DNA of 64,000 bases from contig KV918787.1 in assembly GCA_002049455.2 (NCBI GenBank), forward strand, positions 1-64,000, read 5' to 3'. The notes under the pieces were generated by a model. The model saw nothing but the letters and a program-made list of their open reading frames with translations. It was not told where the DNA came from and did no database searches. The stretch comes from Porphyra umbilicalis (lineage: Eukaryota; Rhodophyta; Bangiophyceae; Bangiales; Bangiaceae). Every line of letters begins with the position of its first letter. Position 1 is the stretch's first letter. The translations under genes and the position numbers were made by a program. Positions 11,187-21,505 of the stretch are shown here, in pieces.

Positions 11187-12557
11187 GCCCTCCTGCAGCT
11201 CCCTGGCCTGCCTCACCGTTTCTCTGGCCTTGCCCCCCGGCTTGGCGATGTCTACAGGGCGTTGTCGTGCAGCCTCCTCTACCGGATCGCTTTTCGCCTC
11301 CTGCCCCTGCGCCGCCCGCGTTTTGTGCTCGCTTACGCCAAGGTTTACAGCAAACAAGAAATAAGAGGGAATGGCCATACGGGAAAAGGGAAAGGGGGTG
11401 GTCAGTGGCTCTTTTTTCTTGCCTGTGCGGCTTCTGAGCGTCTCTGTTGGTGGATGGCAGTAGAAATATTTTTCTGGCTGGCGTGTCAATGGGAGTAACG
11501 GACATGCTCCTGTGCCTTCCACGCGGTGGTCGTGTACAGCAGTTGGGTCACTCGTCCTCTGCTACTGCTGTGCTTACTGTGGGGAGATTTTCCCGCAGAA
11601 TGCGTAGCGCGCCGCGCAGAGTATCTCATCAGGCCGCAGACGCTGCCACATCGGGATCTTGCCATTATGGCGGCAATCGTCCGTTTTCCTCATTCCGCTG
11701 TGAAGCGCTGATGGGCTCATCGTTGGCATGCAGACACCGTATATCTGTACTCGTCATGATCACACGCAACTGTTGGTGTATAGCGGATAAATTAACGGTT
11801 ACCCGAACTTTCGTTAACAACCAAATGCGTTGAATACCTGAACCCACGGCCACGTGTGAGGGGGTCTACACACCAGAAAGTGTGTTTCGCATCGGGAAAA
11901 AGGCCAATGTGCTCCAACCCCACTTGGGCAGCACAGCGCAGGGCACGGGGCCGGCGGTCGCCAGAGCTGGTGAAGGGGCGGTGACAAGGTCACTGGATCG
12001 ACGTTCTTGGCCGCGAGGCACTGGCGAGGCGCACGTGGGGGGCAGACCCAGACACACAAAAACTCCACAAAAAGCTCACGAATATCGACAGAGTAGCCGA
12101 GGATTGGTAAAAAGAAGTCAGAATAATTCTACATAGCTTTAATTGATGGGTATCCCTTTGACAACTAGACTGGTGAAAGCGTGGCTCAAGAACGTGTCCG
12201 TAGGGGGCTCCCAGGCCCGTTCCGCATCCGGATCAGGTGCCACGCTGCCAAAAAAGGACGCTCGCTGCGTCGAGCGCGCCGCGCACGCAGCGGCGCGCGC
12301 GCGTGCGCCCCACATCGGCCAGTCTCACGTGCCTGCTCGGGCCGGCCGGCCGCCCCAAAACGGCAGTGTGTGCCGACCCGGGGTCGCGCCGCGCGGCGCG
12401 GCGCCGCCGCGCGCGCGCGCCCCCCCGCCGCCCCCTCCCCCCCCCCCCCCCCCCCCCCCGCCCTCCCGCTGCCCGCTTGCCCCCCCCCCCCCCCCCCCCC
12501 CAGCGACCGGTACCCCCCCCCCCCTCCCCCCCCCCGCCCCCCCCCGACGCGGCCGCC
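11187..12557. other. Intergenic region upstream of the bZIP gene, no gene seen
   Basis: The region has moderate GC to about 12,170. From 12,230 it becomes extremely GC-rich, with C runs at about 12,440-12,545 immediately before the bZIP start. No coding signature or RNA gene was recognised. The last 300 bases presumably hold the bZIP promoter and leader. Confidence 0.4.
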
Positions 12558-12742
12558 ATGGAGCCGACGGCCAACGGCGCCGCCGGCCTGTGGGAGTGGG
12601 CGGCGCACCTCGGCGGCGGCGACGGCGGCGACGGCGGCCGCGGCGGCGGCGGCGGCGACCCCGCCGAGCTGCTCGTTGCGGGGCTCCCGTCGCCCCCCGT
12701 GGGTGCCCCCCCCGACGGCGTCGGCGTCGGCGGCGTCGGCGT

Positions 12743-12779
<37 letters not shown>

Positions 12780-13074
12780 GGCGGTGGCGGTGCTCGCGGC
12801 GTCGGCGGCAGCGTCGTCGGCGGCGCCATGGACGGTGGCGGCGGGGGCGGGGGCGGGGTGGGGGCGGGGGCCCCCCCGCGGGGTCCTTCCCGGCCGACCT
12901 CGGCCTCCTCGGCTTGGACCGCCCGGACGCGGGGGCCTACGCGCTCGGCGGGGGCGTCGACGCGGGCCCCGCGGGCGCCCTCTTCTCCGCCGACGGCGGG
13001 TGGGATGACGGGCACCGGCTGGTGGTGGGGGTGGTGTCTGGCGCCGGCGGCGGCGGCGGCGGCGGCGACGGCAA

Positions 13075-13127
<53 letters not shown>

Positions 13128-13912
13128 CGCGCGTCGTTGCGGCGGACGCCGCGGGGGGCGCCCCCACCATTGACAATGGCGGCGGCGGGTGCGGCGGTGG
13201 CGGCGTCGGCGGCGGCGGCCGCGGGGGGGGTGCCCCCGTCGACGGTGGCGCCGGCGGCGCGTCGCTCGCCGACGCCCTGGGCGTCGGGCTGGACGCGGAG
13301 CCCTTCCTCTTTGGCCTCCCCGCGGGGGGCGGGGGGCGCGCCCCGTTGGCGCGCCGCCCGTGGGCGCGCCCGACGGGGACTTGTGGGGCGCCCACCGGCG
13401 GGGGGGGGGGGGGGGGGTGGGGGGGGGGGGGGGAGCTCACAGAGTTGCCCCTCGACGCCCCGGGGGGGGGCTCTTTGACGCCTGCTTTGGCGCCGGGGGG
13501 GACGCCCCCCTCCCGGGCGGCGGTGGCGGCGGGTGCGGGGACGCGGGGGCGGGTGGCGGGGGGCCCCCCCCCACCCCCCCCCGGCGGCGGCGGGGGCCCC
13601 CCCACGGGGACGCGGAGGAGGACCCCACCTGCCCGCCGCCGAGGTGCGCCGCCGCCGCGCGGCGCGCAACCGCGCGTCGGCGGGGCGGTCGCGGGTGAAG
13701 AAAAAGGCGGCGGCGGCCGAGTTGGCCTCCTCCCTCTCGGGCGCCGCCGAGGAGAATGGGCGGCTGGTGGCGCAGGTGCGGGCGCTCCGCGCCGCCAAGC
13801 AGCAGCTGCTGGCGGTGCGCGCGGGGCTGGGGGGGGGGGGGGGGGAGGGGGGGGGGGGGTCGGCGCCCACTACCTGCAGCACCCCCCACCCCCGCCGCCG
13901 CCGTTGCTTTGA
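12558..13912 (+). CDS. bZIP transcription factor (composite across homopolymer frame slips)
   Basis: The start is the ATG at 12558 (MEPTANGAAGLWEWAAHLGG). The N-terminal two thirds is Gly-rich low-complexity sequence broken by short sensible blocks (SFPADLGLLGLDRPDAGAYA; SLADALGVGLDAEPFLFGLP), possibly activation segments. The bZIP domain is encoded at about 13640-13815. The basic region is RRRRAARNRASAGRSRVKKK, with the invariant N-x7-R spacing (Asn and Arg contact DNA). It is followed by a zipper, ELASSLSGAAEENGRLVAQV then RALRAAKQQLL, with Leu/Ala at heptad positions. The reading frame changes in several G/C runs. With the slip near 13832-13858 the protein ends [17 protein letters not shown], stop at 13912. 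Function: sequence-specific DNA binding in the nucleus as a dimer. Target genes are unknown. The domain call is firm; exact exon/frame structure is not. Confidence 0.8.
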
Positions 13913-15274
13913 GGTGGGGGGGGGAGGCCTCGGCGCCGTGACTGCCCCTATTTTTTCTCTTCTTTTCTCGCCTGCGGTGCTTGGGTTGGTTGGGGGTGTG
14001 GCTGTGGCGGCCCCGCCCGCGCCGCGGCGGGGACGCGGGGCCGACACGCGCCCCCGCCGGCCCGTCGACGGGGCGCCCGCGCGGGCGCGACGACGCGCCC
14101 GCCGCCGCGTCGGCCAGCGCGCAGGGCACCCCAAATCGAAACCGGGATTGTCAAAGAAAGCGTGTGAACTGAAAACCCTTTCGACGGAGAGTAGACATGT
14201 TTTGAGTATTGCTGTCTTCCTAATTTTGGCCGATGTGGTTAAAGTCAAGAAGGGGTCTGGGTCAACTCTGCCCATTGGCCAACCGACTTTATCCGGCTGA
14301 GTGGATGGCTGAGACGCTGTTTCACACTGTTGATCACCCCTCTTGACATCGACGGGATCGGCCAAAGTTGGGTAGACAGCAATACCTACCGGTTTTGTGA
14401 TCGTCGGGGCAAGAACAACTGTCGGATGCACGGGCGGTGCCGTATTATGCAAGCAAAAACAGCGCAAATGTCGGGACCACTTAGTGCGAGATACATCGCC
14501 AAGAGGCGGCTCGGACTGTGTCCGCTCTTGTGAAGAGCGTCAGACAAGCAGGTGCGGTGGGTGCTTTCAAAAAGGGTAATGAATACGGCTTGGAAGCGTC
14601 CCTTTTCTTTATTGCTACCAGCTGTGCGCCATGACCACTAGCGCGTCTCACCGCATACGTACCACTCCCCGCCCACCCGTGAAGCGTCAAAAGAAATGAG
14701 CGACTTCTCCAGCGCGTTGGCCTTGTCATCCATAGGGCTCTTCAGGCTCAGGCGACGAGCCTCGTCCAGCTCGTGGCGTGGCAGCCTTGGTCTCGGTCAC
14801 ACTCGTCCCACCCCACCCACATGCGTGTGCACACTCCTGCCACGCGCACCACATACCCCCTCCTCCCGCTGTCGCCAAGAACCCCACGGCGCGCCGACCG
14901 ACCCACTGCGCGCCGTCCAGCCCACTGGCACCGCGCAACGGCCCTTCCACGACAGCACGTCCCCCCACCCCTCCCGCAGTCAAACCAATCTGTCGATGCG
15001 CGCAAACACCTTCCTTGATCGTCGCCCGATAACGCGCTTGACGTCACACAGAAAAAGCAAAACAGGGAAGGTATGCATAGCAACACAGAGCGACCCGAAA
15101 AAGAGACAGCGCACACAAGCATGAGATCGCCCAACACACGGAAAGTTAGTAGACTGGTGGCTGTCGCACCGACAAGCAAACTTGCAACAGCAATGTGAGC
15201 GGCAGGCGTTGACGCCATCCAGCACGACTCCACTGCAACCTGCACACGTGGGGAGTATACAATATGCGCACGCG
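13913..15274. other. Intergenic region, no gene seen
   Basis: GC falls to ordinary levels between 14,130 and 15,270. There are no long sensible frames, no tRNA-like T-arm and no clear repeat except the MITE that begins at 15,275. Confidence 0.4.
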
Positions 15275-15486
15275 TACAGTCTTTCTCCACTGCTGGGCAC
15301 CCTTTGTGGCGATCGTATTCTACGTGGCACCCGATTTGCGTACGTGGCGGACCATCGCAGACCGGAATCGGCCTAGATGGCACCGTAGAGGCCGGTCGAT
15401 CTACATTCGTTACCAGGCACCGTGCCCAAGGAAGGATGTCACGGCTGCAGCTGTGTGTGTTGCTGCAGCAATGGAGAAAGACTGTA
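15275..15486. mobile_element. MITE copy 2, Tc1/mariner-like, perfect 13-bp terminal inverted repeats
   Basis: The ends are CAGTCTTTCTCCA (15277-15289) and TGGAGAAAGACTG (15472-15484), perfect inverse of one another, flanked on both sides by TA (15275-15276 and 15485-15486). TA target duplication plus a CAGT start is what Tc1/mariner elements leave. The body is about 208 bases with no ORF, so it depends on a transposase elsewhere. It lies about 165 bases upstream of the NAPE-PLD start and may sit in its promoter or 5' leader. The relation to the 10.67-kb copy is seen directly. Confidence 0.88.
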
Positions 15487-15651
15487 TCACGGCGCGCCGC
15501 CGGCCCGTGCCCGACACGCGGTGGCGTGGGCGGTCCGCCGCACCGGCCGCGCCGCGTCGGCGCGTCGGGCGCGTCGTGCGCGCCCCCGCCGCGCCCGCCG
15601 CCGCCGCCGCCGCCACCGCCGCCGTCGTTGCCGCCGCGCGCGGCGCCGGGG

Positions 15652-17110
15652 ATGGCCCCCGCGCTGCAGCCGGCCGGCCGCGCCGCCCGTGCCGCAGCAG
15701 CCGGCGGCGGCGGCGTCCGGTGGCGACGGCGGTCGGCATCGTCCCAGCCCGGGGGGACCCCCCCCCCCCTCCCCCCTCCCCCCCGACGCGCGCATCCAAC
15801 CCCACCGCGTCCGCGGGCGGTACGTCAACCCCTTCCCCACGTGGCCTGGCTACCCGTCCGCCGTCGACCTGGTGCGCCTCCTGCCCACCCTCGCGTCGCT
15901 CCGCGGCGCGCCCGGCGCGGCGTCGGCCGCCGAGGTGGCGGCGGCGCTCCCCCTCCACGCGCCGCGGCTCAACCCCCCCCGGGGCACCCCCGCGCGGGTG
16001 ACGTGGCTCGGCCACGCGTCCGTCTACACGCTCCTCGACGGCGGCCGCGCGGGCGTGCTGTTTGACCCGGTCTTTGCGACGCGCGTGTCACCCCTGCCGG
16101 CGGTGGCGGGGCCGGCGCGGTACGTGCGTCCGCCGGTGGCCGACCCCGCGGGTCTGCCCCGCGTGGACGTGGTCGCGATTAGCCACAACCACTATGACCA
16201 CCTGTCGGTGGGGTGCGCGCGGGCGGTGGAGGCGGCGCACGCGCCCGTGTGGCTCGTGCCCGCGGGGGTGGGGGGGTGGCTGCGGCGGGTCGTTGGCGCG
16301 GAGGGCGGGCGCGTGCGGGAGCTCACCTGGTGGGAGGACACGACGGTGGTCGTTGGCGCGGGGGGGGGGGGGGGGGGGGGGGGGGAGGTGGTGTCCCCTA
16401 CACCTTTTCGTTTCTGCCCGCCCAACACTGGAGCAGCCGCACGCCGTGGGATCGGGGCGCGTCTCTGTGGGGCTCGTGGGGCGTGCGCTCCCCCGGCGGC
16501 GGCGGCGGCGACGGCAGCGAGGGGGGGAGTGGGGGGGCGGACGGCGGCGGCGGCGGCGGCTCGGGCGTCACCCTCTGGTTTGCGGGTGACACGGCGTGGG
16601 CGGGCGACGACGTGTTTGCCGCCATTGGCGCGCACCTCGGCGGCCGCGTGGACGTGGCGGCCATCCCCATTGGCGCCTACGCGCCGCGGTGGTTTATGGC
16701 GCGGCAGCATGTCAACGTGGCCGAGGCGGTGCGCATCTTTGAGGCGGTCGGCGCGGAGCGGGCGATTGGGATCCACTGGGGTGCGTTTGCGGGGGGGGGG
16801 GGGGGGGAAGAGAGGCGCCGGCGCGGGGGCAGGGCGGTCGCGCTCGCCGCCGCGGGTGCGGGTGTGGGTCGGGGTGGCCTCGGGGGAGACTGACGGGTCG
16901 TCCCCTCGTTGCGCGTTTTGGTTTTGTCGACCGGGTGCGGTGGACGCGCAGGCACCTTCCCCCTCACGACGGAGCACTACTTGGAGCCGGCGCGGGAGCT
17001 CGCGCGCCTCACGGCGGAGCGGGGCCTCGGCGACCGCTTTGTGACGGTCGGCCACGGGGAGAGCCGTGACTTTGGGCCGCCGGACTGGGTCGGGGGGGGG
17101 GGGGGGGTAA
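15652..17110 (+). CDS. NAPEPLD: N-acyl-phosphatidylethanolamine-hydrolysing phospholipase D (metallo-beta-lactamase fold), one intron
   Basis: The start is the ATG at 15652, with a Pro/Ala/Arg-rich leader that could target an organelle or membrane. The conserved body starts at GRYVNPFPTWPGYPS. The zinc-binding motif SHNHYDHL is encoded at 16181-16204. Then come FLPAQHWSSRTPWDRGASLW and SWGV, WFAGDTAW (Asp-Thr of the second metal site), IPIGAYAPRWFMARQHVN and GIHWG. Each block matches the NAPE-PLD signature in the expected order. An intron (16781-16951) splits the GIHWG|TFPLTTEHYLEP block. The enzyme frees N-acylethanolamines plus phosphatidate from membrane NAPE. Frame slips occur in the C run near 15760-15785 and the G run near 16358-16385, and the end is probably TAA 17108-17110 after another G run. 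The total is about 430 codons against about 390 in animals. It lies tail to tail with RF3. Confidence 0.9.
16781..16951 (+). other. Spliceosomal intron in the NAPE-PLD gene
   Basis: The donor is GTGCGT at 16781 and the acceptor GCGCAG ends at 16951, length 171. Removing it joins ...ATC CAC TGG G and GC ACC TTC CCC..., restoring the family motif HWGTFPLTTEHY exactly. The intron includes a 17-base G run. It is the only intron in the window supported by protein homology on both sides. Confidence 0.85.
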
Positions 17111-17552
17111 CGCGCCCGACGCTGGCCGACGGCAGCGTTGCAAGCGGCAGGCGGGCGGGCGCCGTCGCAGCGCGCCCGCGGTGGGCGGGTGGTGTGCGCG
17201 TGGGGGGGGGGGTGCGGGGGGGGTGCGTGGGGGGTGGCGCGCCGCCGCGGGCAGCCGCGCGGGCGGCCGCGCGGCGGCAGCGGAGGGGGCGGCGGCCGCT
17301 CGCGCGGGCGCGGTGGTTGCTCACGGCTGGCGGCGGGGCGGCTGGCGGGCGGCGGAGCGGCGGTCCCGCCCGTCCGTGCAGTGGCGCGGGAGCGCCACCC
17401 CCCCCCCCCCCTGCCTGGCGTTGCGGTAGCGCCGCCGCCACGGCGCGTTCGCACACATGCAAACGCCAAAACGCGGGTGTCCCAAACACAGGCCCAAAAA
17501 GGGGAGCGACCGCTCCCCCCCCTCCCCCCCCCCCCCCCCGTGGGTCGTGTCT
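17111..17552. other. Convergent 3' spacer between NAPE-PLD and RF3, no gene seen
   Basis: This is a GC-rich spacer with G and C runs. It should hold the 3' untranslated parts of both convergent genes. I see no coding or RNA signature. Confidence 0.4.
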
Positions 17553-19550
17553 TTACTTGCGCTTGGCGCCCACGTCGTCGGGCGCAAAGCTCCACGATTG
17601 GAGCTCCAAGTCGGGCGCATCCGTCGCGAGCTGCGACAGATTCCAACTGTTTTTAAACAGCAGCACCGGGCGCCCCCACCGGTCCTTGGCGTAGAGCACG
17701 TTGAAGAGGCGGCCGGCGGCGGTGAGCGCCTCCCACGGGTCGTCGCCCGGCCCGACCACCCACCGGGCGACCGAGTAGGCGAGGGGCTCGAGCTTCGTGT
17801 CGACCCCATACTCGTCGCGCAGGCGCTGCTGCACAACGTCAAACTGCAGCGCGCCGACCGCCGCGAGGATCGGCTCCGTTTGCCCCTCGTCCCCCCGCGG
17901 GTAGAGCAGCTGCACGGCGCCCTCCTCGAGCAGCTGCGAGAGGCCCTTGTTGAAGTTTTTGTACTTGCCCGTATCCGAGTTTTTGATGTACGCAAACAGC
18001 TCGGGGGAAAAGGCGGGGATGCCCGGGAAGACGACCCGCGTGCCGCCCGTGTACACCGTGTCCCCAATCGCAAAGGTGCCCGGGTTGGTCAAGCCGACAA
18101 TGTCCCCCGGGTAGGCCACGTCGACCGTCTCCCGCTCCGACGCAAACAGCTGCGTCGGGCGGGTGAGGGCGAGCGTCTTGCCCGGCATGCGCGAGTGGCT
18201 GACCTTCATCCCCTTGGTAAAGGTGCCCGAGCAGACACGCACAAAGGCGACGCGGTCGCGGTGTTTGCGGTCCATGTTGGCGGAAATCTTGAAACAAAAG
18301 GCGGAAAACTGCTCCCGCGCCGGTGCAATCTCGCCGACCGACGACTCGCGGGGCGTGGGCGGCAAGCCGAGCTCGATGAACCGGCGGAGGAAGAGCTCGA
18401 CGCCAAAGTTGGTCATGGCCGACCCGAAAAACATGGGCGTCATGTCCCCCACCGCCACTGCCGCCGCGTCGTACGTGTGGCCGCACGAGTCGAGGATGTC
18501 AATCTCCTCGCGGAGCTGCTCGAGGGCGTCGGCGCCGCACAGGTCGGCGACCGCCGGGTCGTCGAGCGGCAACGGCCCCACCTCCCCGGCCTTGTCCGTG
18601 CGGTCCCCGCGGGTGAAGAGGTGCACGAGCCCCGTGGAGCGCTCGTACACGCCGCGAAAGCGGTCGCCATCCCCAATTGGCCACACGATGGGGAGGCAGG
18701 CGAGGCCAAACTCGGCTTCGATCTGGTCGCAAATCTCGAACGCAGACATGGCCGGCCGGTCCATCTTGTTGACAAACGTCATGGTCGGCAGCTTGCGCAG
18801 GCGGCACACCTCAAACAGCTTGCGCGTGCGGTCTTCGAGGCCCTTGGCCGCGTCAATGAGCATGACGACATTGTCGGTGGCGGTGAGGGCGCGGAAGGAG
18901 TCTTCCGCAAAATCCTCGTGGCCGGGCGTGTCGAGGAGCACCGCCAGGTGCTCCCCATACTCGAATGTCATGACCGTTGAGGCCACAGAGATGCCGCGCT
19001 GCTGCTCAATGGCCATAAAGTCTGAGGTGGTGCGCCGCTGGTTGCCCCGCGCGCGCACCGCGCCGGCTTTTTGGATGGCGCCCGCGTACAGCAGCAACCG
19101 CTCGGTCAGCGTCGTCTTGCCAGCGTCGGGGTGGGAGATGATGGCGAGCGTGCGGCGGCGCGAAATTTCAGCCTCAAAGGAGCGACCGGGGGCAGCTTCG
19201 CCGTCGCCGCCAGCCACGTCCGTGGCCGCGGCAGCGTCCGCCACGGTCGTGGCCGCCGCCGCGTCGGCAGCATGGGCGCCCACGTCGGCGCCCACGTCGG
19301 CGGCCATGGCCACGGCCACCCCGCCATGCCGACGTAATGGGGGGGCGCCCGGTGCGGCGGCGGGGCGTGGCGGCGGGGTCCCCGGAAGCCGGGCGCCGGC
19401 AAAGGGAGACGAAGCGGCTGCCAAAAACGGCCGCTGGAGGGGGAAAGTGGAAGTTTTGGGGCTCATAGAGCTGCCGGCGACCACCAATGGCGTCAGGGGG
19501 ACAAAGGCCGGGGGGGCGCCGGCCCGCCGAGACTCGGGCGGGGTGTCCAT
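17553..19550 (-). CDS. prfC: Peptide chain release factor 3, organelle-targeted (bacterial-type RF3 GTPase)
   Basis: This is one intact frame of 665 residues, with no frame slip and no intron. Residues 1 to about 125 are a basic/Ser/Ala-rich then Ala-rich leader, as for plastid or mitochondrial import. The RF3 body follows: G1 SHPDAGKTT (139-147), switch I QQRGISVAST (183-192), G3 DTPGHEDF (207-214), G4 NKMD (261-264), G5 in FFGSAMTNFG, then the RF3-specific beta-barrel and C-terminal domain (FSPELFAYIKNSDTGKYKNF, GALQFDVVQQRLRDEYGVD). E. coli RF3 has 529 residues, so the extra length is the leader. RF3 uses GTP to eject RF1/RF2 from the ribosome after peptide release. The start could also be Met29 (MSPKTSTFP). 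RF3 is absent from eukaryotic cytosol, so a role in the plastid (cyanobacterial descent) is most likely; mitochondrion is the alternative. It is head to head with the DPH4 gene. Confidence 0.95.
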   Translation of the reverse strand: MDTPPESRRAGAPPAFVPLTPLVVAGSSMSPKTSTFPLQRPFLAAASSPFAGARLPGTPPPRPAAAPGAPPLRRHGGVAVAMAADVGADVGAHAADAAAATTVADAAAATDVAGGDGEAAPGRSFEAEISRRRTLAIISHPDAGKTTLTERLLLYAGAIQKAGAVRARGNQRRTTSDFMAIEQQRGISVASTVMTFEYGEHLAVLLDTPGHEDFAEDSFRALTATDNVVMLIDAAKGLEDRTRKLFEVCRLRKLPTMTFVNKMDRPAMSAFEICDQIEAEFGLACLPIVWPIGDGDRFRGVYERSTGLVHLFTRGDRTDKAGEVGPLPLDDPAVADLCGADALEQLREEIDILDSCGHTYDAAAVAVGDMTPMFFGSAMTNFGVELFLRRFIELGLPPTPRESSVGEIAPAREQFSAFCFKISANMDRKHRDRVAFVRVCSGTFTKGMKVSHSRMPGKTLALTRPTQLFASERETVDVAYPGDIVGLTNPGTFAIGDTVYTGGTRVVFPGIPAFSPELFAYIKNSDTGKYKNFNKGLSQLLEEGAVQLLYPRGDEGQTEPILAAVGALQFDVVQQRLRDEYGVDTKLEPLAYSVARWVVGPGDDPWEALTAAGRLFNVLYAKDRWGRPVLLFKNSWNLSQLATDAPDLELQSWSFAPDDVGAKRK

Positions 19551-20037
19551 CCCGGCAGGGGGAGGAGGGGTAACCCGGTCAGGGGGGGAGCCTCACAATA
19601 CGTCGGAGAGAAAAAAACCAGAAGAGCCCAGGGGAACCGCACAGTGCGGCGTGGAGTCGTGGTCGGGCCGCGCGGTTGCAAGAGACGGCCGCGGGAGCAG
19701 GACGCGGCCACCGACGGTCGGGGTCGCGGCCGCCGAGACGACCACACGGAGAGTGTGCCCATGTTCGGAGGTTGGCCGCGTGGAGATCCGCATCAAGGTA
19801 GTCCCCCACGAGATGACGACGGACGTCAGATGTGGTCGATAACACAACTTGGGGATCGTTTTTTATTGTCGTCCGTTTGTGGCTGCTGCCGTCGACGTCT
19901 CGGCCAGCACATCGCCTTGCCGGCTGCCGGCTTTCCCGTCGCGGCCCGCACTCCCGCCGTGGAGCGACGCCTTCCCCAGCCTCCCCCCCCCCCTCCCCCC
20001 CCAACCTCCCCCCCTCCCCCCCCCTCCCCTTTTCAAG
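19551..20037. promoter_or_regulatory. Shared promoter region between divergent RF3 and DPH4 genes
   Basis: This is 487 bases between two divergent ATGs. The first part next to RF3 has moderate GC. The part next to DPH4 ends in a pyrimidine tract of about 60 bases (19978-20033) directly before the ATG, as in many strong initiator leaders. No TATA box was seen. A bidirectional promoter is inferred from spacing only. Confidence 0.4.
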
Positions 20038-20619
20038 ATGAACGGCTCCACCCCCACCCACTATGACGTCCTGGGTGTCCGCCCCAACGCCAGCGCCGCG
20101 ACCATCCGCCGCGCCTACCTCGCCGCCACCCTCCGCACGCACCCCGACCGGCGCGCGGCTGCCGTCGCTGCCGCTGCCGCCGCCGCCGCCGCCGCTGCCG
20201 ACGCGGCCGCGGCGGCCGCGGCGGCCGCCCCCCCCTTCCTCCCCCCCCTCCCCCCCCCCCACCCGCCCCACGACACACCCGCCGACCGCTCCGCCGCCTT
20301 TGTCGCCGTCACCACCGCGGCGTCGGTGCTCGGCGACGCAGCGTCGCGGGCGGCCTATGACGCGCGCCTCGCGGCCGCCGCGGCCACCCCCCCCCCCGTC
20401 ATCACCGACACGGTTGGGGTGGAGGACTTGGCCGAGGGCGCCGACGGTGCCTTGGTCGCCCCGTGCCGCTGTGGGGGGGGGTACGCCGTCCCCGACGCGG
20501 TCGTCGCGGGGGGGGGGGTCGTCGCCTGCGACACGTGCTCCCTTGCGGTGCGGGTGGTGGGGGAGGACGACGCGGCGGATGGGTGGGCGGCGGGGGGGGG
20601 GGGCGCTGGGGGGGGGTGA
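20038..20619 (+). CDS. DPH4: DPH4/DNAJC24-type J-protein with CSL zinc finger (diphthamide synthesis)
   Basis: 193 residues, intact. The J domain begins directly (HYDVLGVRPNASAATIRRAY) with the HPD tripeptide at 35-37, which stimulates Hsp70 ATPase. Residues about 39-80 are an Ala- then Pro-rich insert that widens the J domain between helix II and helix III (AAFVAVTTAASVLGDAASRAAYD). The C-terminal half carries the CSL zinc ligands: CRC at 143-145 and CDTC at 164-167, followed by SLAVRVV. J domain plus CSL finger is the DPH4 architecture. DPH4 donates electrons or iron to the Dph1/Dph2 radical enzyme that starts diphthamide on elongation factor 2, in the cytosol. The long Ala insert is unusual. 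The alternative is another J/CSL protein, but only DPH4 has this order. Confidence 0.88.
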   Translation: MNGSTPTHYDVLGVRPNASAATIRRAYLAATLRTHPDRRAAAVAAAAAAAAAAADAAAAAAAAAPPFLPPLPPPHPPHDTPADRSAAFVAVTTAASVLGDAASRAAYDARLAAAAATPPPVITDTVGVEDLAEGADGALVAPCRCGGGYAVPDAVVAGGGVVACDTCSLAVRVVGEDDAADGWAAGGGGAGGG

Positions 20620-21384
20620 CGGCGTGACGACCGTGGGGCGGGGGTGGTGTGCGGCGTCCGCCGCTGCGGTGGTGGGGGTCGGCCACCCCCGCTGCCGCGC
20701 GCGGACCCCCGCGCGTGGTCACTGCCCGTGACCGTGTTTTGGCCGTCGTGCGTTTTTCCGCTCCGTGGCGACGGCGCGCGTGCCGCCGTGGCCCGCCCGC
20801 CGCGTGCGCGCCGTGCGGCGGCCGCCGGTGCCGTGCCGGCCGCGCGCGTTGCGGGCGTGACCACTGGTCGGCGCGGCCGGCACGCCCGTGCCGTGCGGCT
20901 GCGTGCCACGCCACCCGCACCGCGGGCGGCCGCGCCGCGCCGGCCGCCGACGGTGCCGCCGCTCGCGCAGTCGGTGGCGGCTGGCGGTGACTGGTCGTTG
21001 GGACTGCCGCCCCCGGCGTGCGGCGGCGGCGGCAACGGCGGCGGTCGGCGGTCGCGGTGCCGACCGCGGCGGCGCGGCCGCGGCGACGGCGCGCCGCGTG
21101 CGCCGCGGCTGCGGCGCGGCGCGCGGGGCGGGCGCGGGCGCCCGTCTGCGGCCAGACGCGCGGCGCGCCCCGGCGTTTTGTGTATCTTTTTGCAGTGGCG
21201 GCGGCGGCGTGGTCGGTGCGGGGCCGTCGGGCACGAGCCGCCGCCCACACGAGCAAGGCCTTTCAGAATCCGGGTTTTTCAGCAGAATCTGGAATATATC
21301 CATATATACATGGATTTATCCGTTGGAATCTTCTCGCCATCCAATGTTAGAGCAAAACGGAAGACATTGCTGGGAAGTAGGGTT

Positions 21385-21505
21385 GGGAAGAGCGCCCGGG
21401 GCGCTATTGAGGGGCGTTGTTAAGGCGCTGTTAGGGCGCTGTTAGGGCGCCGTTAACGCCCCGCGCCCCTCGACGCCGAGGCGCGGATAGGGCGCGCATA
21501 GAGCA
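21385..21505. repeat. GGGCGC-rich dispersed repeat, copy 1
   Basis: Variants of GGCGCTGTTAGGGCGC occur three to four times in a row and close with GTTAACGCCCCGCGCCCCTC. Essentially the same arrangement recurs 540 bases downstream in the same orientation and again near 53.1 kb. The two nearby copies could be terminal direct repeats of one small element or two separate insertions. Confidence 0.6.

Noticed and set aside
10812-11522. Thr/Asn/His/Lys/Pro repeat 'protein' on the minus strand
   Set aside because: It is the translation of the GGTTTGTGGT minisatellite, open in both strands. There is no non-repetitive coding part.
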